From: Candidatus Hodarchaeota archaeon
Lineage (GTDB): Archaea; Asgardarchaeota; Heimdallarchaeia; Hodarchaeales; YT1-039
DNA: 27,944 nt
Assembly: GCA_016840025.1 (NCBI GenBank)
Contig: JAEOTF010000046.1
Span: 1 to 27,944 of the forward strand
Reading direction: 5' to 3'
In this document: positions 24,115 to 27,944 of the stretch, piece after piece
How the letters are laid out: each line of letters opens with the position of its first letter
Numbering within the stretch: position 1 is the first letter of the stretch
Made by a program: the position numbers and the translations under genes
Notes under the pieces: generated by a model
The model's database searches: none
Told to the model about the DNA's origin: nothing
What the model saw: the letters and a program-made list of their open reading frames with translations, nothing else

Positions 24115-26865
24115 CTACCGTTCTTTCATTTTGGGCTTGATTATAAATAGTAAAAGCACTATCGATAAAAGTACTATCGGTAAAACCACTTTGAACCTTA
24201 ATTCACTTTGGGCTTGATTATTAATACTAAAAACATTATCAGAAGTATCAATGACCCATAATCCTTCTGAACAGCTAGCATTAATTCGAATAAGATAGTT
24301 GGCGCCGTCAACAACACTAGTAGTATCCCAATTAAAAGTATTATTGGTAAGATCTGTCGCTAAAGTAACCCATGTATTACCACCATCGGCAGAATAATAA
24401 ATAGTAAAATTAACTTCATGCCCTAAAGGATCAGAACTGTTTGACCATTCGATAGTAACTGTACCTGAAAGACTTTCTCCTCCATTAGGATAGACTAATG
24501 TTGGCTCCGGTAATACATGAGGATGATCTATCCAGAGTAAATTCGAAACAGCAGCTGTTCTTCTGCCTTCAGAACAGCTTGCATTAACTTTTATAATACA
24601 AGCTGAACCATTTAATAACACTAGAGAATCCCACTCACAACTGGTACTAGTTAAACCATCATCTATTAATTTCCAATCTCCACCAAAGAGACTAGTAGTA
24701 TAATAAGCATTATACACAATATCATGAGCCTCAGAATCAAGAGCGGTTGTCCAGCTAATAGTTACTGTTCCAGTAATAGGGGATGAACCATTCGGTTCAA
24801 TTATAGATGGTCTGATAATATAGTGGGCATCAGTTTCATAAGCAGTAGTTACTGGATAAGGATCATTATTCTCTTCATCACCTGCAATCTCATAAGGAAA
24901 ATCTACAATACCGTCTGGTGGGGTTGTATCGGGTTTAGTCCAGTCCTCCCAGAAATTATATTCAAAGGTGTTATTTGTTCCATAATTTGAGCTATCATCA
25001 GCTTGAGAAAATAAAACTACCCATTGACCATCGACAAAACCTAATGTAAAAGTTCCTAAGTTATTTCCGATAATATTGTTATATTTTATTGTAGTGTTAG
25101 TGCCACGATTCATCTCTATTGCATATTTCTCATTAGAAAGAATTGTATTATTATAAACGGAATTATTTTCGCAGTAAGCTATAGTAATACCATCATTATT
25201 GCTATCAAGGACATTACCAAAGATTGTATTATTATCAGAGTCTCTCTCTAAGTAAAATCCATATCTATCATTTCTTTCTATCACATTGTCTTCAATAGTA
25301 CTATCGATAACCCCATTAAAACGTATCCCATCAATATTCTGACTTATGGTATTGTTACGAATTATAGTGTTGTTACAATGTACTACTATTATACCAACTG
25401 AAGTATTGGATAATATTTGATTACTGATAATAGCATTGCTACTATTTATCAGCACTATTTGACCTAAATCTGGTTGCAAAGTTCCAACATTTTCCAGACT
25501 TTGATAAAAGACTAATTTTTTTCCATTCACTAGATTGCCTGTCACTTCAAATTGTATATAGGTTTCTTGATTCGAATCAGTAAAATACATACCACAATAA
25601 TTCATTTCATTGTGAATAATGGTATTATTAGGCGATTGATACATATGAATGCCGTATTCCTTGGCATCGGTAATACTATTATTGCTTATGATGTTATTAT
25701 GATAAAAACCAGAACTAACTAGGTAGATTCCGTCGTATGTGCAGTTAGAAATAGTATTATTGATAATATCGTTTGAACCCCCCGCATCGACAAGAATTCC
25801 AGTCCCATCGATATTAATGAGAGTATTGTTGATAACCTCATTATCAGAACCGTATGAAAAAATTCCCCGATATGAATTATTAATTATAGAATTTTGGAAT
25901 ACAGTATTATAGCTAGCAGCATTCAATCTAATTGAAGTACCTCTGTTCTTCCTCAATTTATTACATTCAATATTATTTCCTGTACAGGAATCCCATAAAT
26001 TAATTCCGTAATTATTATCCCAGATTGTATTATTCGCAATAAGATTGTCTCGTGATTTGTATAAATAAATCCCATCATAGAACTGTTCGGATATACTGTT
26101 GTTAAGAATTTTATTATCCAGACATTGAGTATCTAAATGAATCCCATATTCATTATCAGTAATGGTATTGCTGAAGACAGTATTATTGGCGCTAGAACTG
26201 AATCTAATTCCTTTTTCATTTTGATAAATTGTGTTATTTGCAATATAGTTATATGATTCATCAGTTCCAACACCTATTCCATTTGTACAGTTAAAGATGG
26301 TATTATCGACTATATCATTGTCGCTTGCGAAGGATCCACAATAAACTCCATCATACGTACAATTTGAAATTGTGTTGTTAAAAATCGTATTATTTTGAGA
26401 TGAACTCATGTAAACTCCATATCTTCCACTATCTTCTATTGTATTATTAATTACTAATCCATTCTTTGTTAAACTCAGAATTATTCCATCACCTAGGCCA
26501 GAACTAGTTGCTTTTACAAAACAATCAGTGATGGTAAAATAAAAATCCACATTAGTAATCCATATGCCTCTCGATGTAGAACTAGTAATATTTAGCCCTT
26601 TAATCACATACGGATCATCTTTTGACCCATCTCCAGGCCATTGATTCTCAGGCAAGTTAGCTGTATCTGTAAAATTCTGGTTACTAATTATATATATTGG
26701 ATCATGATCGGTAAATAGTATTACAGAGGGAGATTTTCTAAGTTCTGAATTTTTTTCTTCATATAATAAAGAATTGAGTTTAATATCACTAATACTTGTT
26801 GCTATAATTATATTTATTAAAATAAATAATGTAATGAATATATTTTTACTTAATCGACTTTTCAA
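24115..26865 (-). CDS. large NosD-like beta-helix surface protein with two Ig-like domains and membrane anchor
   Basis: A 916-residue exported protein. After the N-terminal hydrophobic signal (FITLFILINIIIATSI) comes NQWPGDGSKDDPYVIKGLNI, a lead-in shared with the beta-helix protein at 14-15.5 kb. Residues about 100-640 are NosD-type right-handed beta-helix repeats, many reading NNTIxxNxISNCxYDGIY, very rich in N-x-T/S sequons. Two related Ig/FN3-like domains follow: PSIIEPNGSSPITGTVTISW at about 690 and PTLVYPNGGESLSGTVTIEW at about 795, each with INASCSEG near its end. A C-terminal helix (FKVVLPIVLLSIVLLLFIIK) anchors it. NosD itself is a copper-site assembly protein, but most relatives like this are surface proteins of unknown, perhaps polysaccharide-binding, role. 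TTG 26865 directly follows the stop of the lamin-tail gene and is preceded by GGGGTGAT, so the two are coupled. Confidence 0.87.
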   Translation of the reverse strand: MKSRLSKNIFITLFILINIIIATSISDIKLNSLLYEEKNSELRKSPSVILFTDHDPIYIISNQNFTDTANLPENQWPGDGSKDDPYVIKGLNITSSTSRGIWITNVDFYFTITDCFVKATSSGLGDGIILSLTKNGLVINNTIEDSGRYGVYMSSSQNNTIFNNTISNCTYDGVYCGSFASDNDIVDNTIFNCTNGIGVGTDESYNYIANNTIYQNEKGIRFSSSANNTVFSNTITDNEYGIHLDTQCLDNKILNNSISEQFYDGIYLYKSRDNLIANNTIWDNNYGINLWDSCTGNNIECNKLRKNRGTSIRLNAASYNTVFQNSIINNSYRGIFSYGSDNEVINNTLINIDGTGILVDAGGSNDIINNTISNCTYDGIYLVSSGFYHNNIISNNSITDAKEYGIHMYQSPNNTIIHNEMNYCGMYFTDSNQETYIQFEVTGNLVNGKKLVFYQSLENVGTLQPDLGQIVLINSSNAIISNQILSNTSVGIIVVHCNNTIIRNNTISQNIDGIRFNGVIDSTIEDNVIERNDRYGFYLERDSDNNTIFGNVLDSNNDGITIAYCENNSVYNNTILSNEKYAIEMNRGTNTTIKYNNIIGNNLGTFTLGFVDGQWVVLFSQADDSSNYGTNNTFEYNFWEDWTKPDTTPPDGIVDFPYEIAGDEENNDPYPVTTAYETDAHYIIRPSIIEPNGSSPITGTVTISWTTALDSEAHDIVYNAYYTTSLFGGDWKLIDDGLTSTSCEWDSLVLLNGSACIIKVNASCSEGRRTAAVSNLLWIDHPHVLPEPTLVYPNGGESLSGTVTIEWSNSSDPLGHEVNFTIYYSADGGNTWVTLATDLTNNTFNWDTTSVVDGANYLIRINASCSEGLWVIDTSDNVFSINNQAQSELRFKVVLPIVLLSIVLLLFIIKPKMKER

Positions 26866-27816
26866 TTAGATCACCCCTAGAATCCTTTCTTCCTTTTTTT
26901 GATCTTTTAAAGGATTATTTCTATTTAGTAAAACTATTGTGACAAATAATGCACTAATTCCGTAAGGAATCAAGAATAATGGCATTTCTGGAACTACTAC
27001 TTCGAACTCCAAAGCGACAGTCCATGTATTAGACCAGTCTTCTGATGTTTCATCATGACCGAATATACCATTACCACCACTACTGACTTCTGTTCCTTCC
27101 GTGTAATCTATTCGATGTATAGATTCGCCTTCTTCAACAAGTGGTCCTGCAGGTGACTGACTTGCCGCAGCGGTCTCATCCTCGTAAGCAGACGTAACTG
27201 CATCGCCATCATAGTTGCTATCAATTGTAACGCCTGTTTTATCTACTCTATCAACAACATCTGGATCCCAGCTTACCATGTCTACATCAGTTACTAAATC
27301 TGAAATTCCATCCCAGTAAAAAAGTACAATAGCTTCTCCAGCATTAGACATTGAAAAAGTAGGTGTTGCTGTGCCAACATTGACCATATCGGTAATTTCA
27401 TAATCTGCATCGAAAGCAAATCTATTATAAAAATAGGTGTTGTCCTCTGTTATCACAACATATTCATCAGGATCGATTGCAGCTCCATTAGGAAATTTAT
27501 AGATCCAATCAGTAGAGGATGTTGTAACTGTACCCAAAACAATTTCCCAATAATTACTAACTGCATCTGAAATATAGTAATTTGTTAGATTTATGGTAGA
27601 AACGGTTGGATTGTAGATTTCTAGATATTCACTTTCACCAGCTGGAGCACGATAACCAACTTCGGTTAGAAGCAAATATTCTGCAGCAGTCGGTATAGCT
27701 TCCCCTTTAAAAACATTTGATGTGTTAGTAACATTTATTAAGGCAAATATCGGTAAAAAAAGACTTATTGTAAGTAATAATACAGAGAAAAATATCATAA
27801 AACGGTTGATGCTCAT
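26866..27816 (-). CDS. lamin-tail-domain surface protein with PEF-CTERM-like anchor
   Basis: Signal peptide (FMIFFSVLLLTISLFLPIFA), then a lamin-tail-type (LTD) Ig-fold domain: LLLTEVGYRAPAGESEYLEI, YNPTVSTINLTNYYISDA, and later DPDEYVVITEDNTYFYNRF and AIVLFYW. Prokaryotic LTD proteins are extracellular and are thought to mediate binding, unlike nuclear lamins. The C-terminus VPEMPLFLIPYGISALFVTI with a basic tail (NPLKDQKK) looks like a PEF-CTERM anchor. Start: ATG 27816 lies five bases after GGTGG, so it is preferred to ATG 27828, which has no site before it. The gene is directly followed by the NosD/Ig gene (TAA next to TTG), forming a two-gene unit and suggesting that the products act at the same surface structure. 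Confidence 0.85.
   Translation of the reverse strand: MSINRFMIFFSVLLLTISLFLPIFALINVTNTSNVFKGEAIPTAAEYLLLTEVGYRAPAGESEYLEIYNPTVSTINLTNYYISDAVSNYWEIVLGTVTTSSTDWIYKFPNGAAIDPDEYVVITEDNTYFYNRFAFDADYEITDMVNVGTATPTFSMSNAGEAIVLFYWDGISDLVTDVDMVSWDPDVVDRVDKTGVTIDSNYDGDAVTSAYEDETAAASQSPAGPLVEEGESIHRIDYTEGTEVSSGGNGIFGHDETSEDWSNTWTVALEFEVVVPEMPLFLIPYGISALFVTIVLLNRNNPLKDQKKEERILGVI
26870..26877 (-). promoter_or_regulatory. ribosome-binding site GGGGTGAT deciding a TTG start
   Basis: GGGGTGAT on the minus strand, within the last codons of the lamin-tail gene and four bases before TTG 26865. It supports translational coupling of the two surface-protein genes. Confidence 0.55.
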
Positions 27817-27860
27817 CTTAACCACCATTTTTGTTAAAAACTAATAATTCAAATTAATTT

Positions 27861-27870
27861 AGTTATACAT
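27861..27870 (-). promoter_or_regulatory. TATA-like element for the lamin-tail/NosD unit
   Basis: ATGTATAACT on the minus strand, about 45-54 bases before ATG 27816. The implied leader of about 25 bases would include the GGTGG ribosome-binding site, the same geometry as at dppB and the solute-binding protein. Confidence 0.3.
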
Positions 27871-27944
27871 GACGATATTTTATATTTTTATTGGATGACA
27901 TCTAATTAGAATTTTATATATTAAGAGCGAAACCAAATCTGAAC

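Noticed and set aside
24115..26865. Genuine NosD copper-site assembly role
   Set aside because: No nitrous-oxide reductase genes are nearby; only the beta-helix fold is shared, as in many archaeal surface proteins.

Overview
The window reads as archaeal, most likely an Asgard-type (Loki-/Heimdallarchaeia-like) genome fragment; this is inferred, since no marker gene gives a lineage. The signs are AT-rich DNA, an archaeal-type valyl-tRNA synthetase, several secreted proteins with one C-terminal membrane anchor (some PGF-/PEF-CTERM-like), NosD beta-helix surface proteins, an archaeal dipeptide ABC transporter, and ribosome-binding sites matching GGTGAT, often followed by TTG starts. I saw no rRNA, tRNA or CRISPR array.

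Layout. 1-6.1 kb: a Uma2-family nuclease (+), a small secreted carbohydrate-binding-like protein (-), a serine beta-lactamase-like hydrolase fused to a TPR-like tail (+), and a divergent valyl-tRNA synthetase (-) whose start codon is separated from the reading frame by one base. 6.7-14 kb: a peptide transporter locus (+): an anchored solute-binding protein, then dppB-dppC-dppD-dppF and a membrane-anchored protein of unknown function. 14-17.2 kb: three exported surface proteins (+): a beta-helix protein with a cytosolic zinc ribbon, a PPC-like protein and a DNRLRE/CBM96-like protein. 17.26 kb: a hairpin resembling an IS200/IS605 right end. 17.3-22.6 kb: a tight minus-strand cluster of four paralogues of the L-2-amino-thiazoline-4-carboxylate hydrolase-like family, interrupted by a protein with 20 uninterrupted leucine-rich repeats. 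22.9-27.8 kb: a P1-family (DmpA-like) self-processing aminopeptidase, then a two-gene unit of a lamin-tail-domain protein and a large NosD/Ig-like surface protein.

The two most notable items are: (1) the solute-binding protein appears circularly permuted, with the family-5 C-terminal part placed before the N-terminal part and the cut exactly where the normal chain would continue; (2) the hydrolase-paralogue/LRR cluster, which is translationally coupled, shares a three-cysteine signature, and includes one gene whose best start codon is ATT. The surface proteins, peptide importer and aminopeptidase suggest a cell that captures peptides and perhaps polysaccharides at its surface, but that link is inference.
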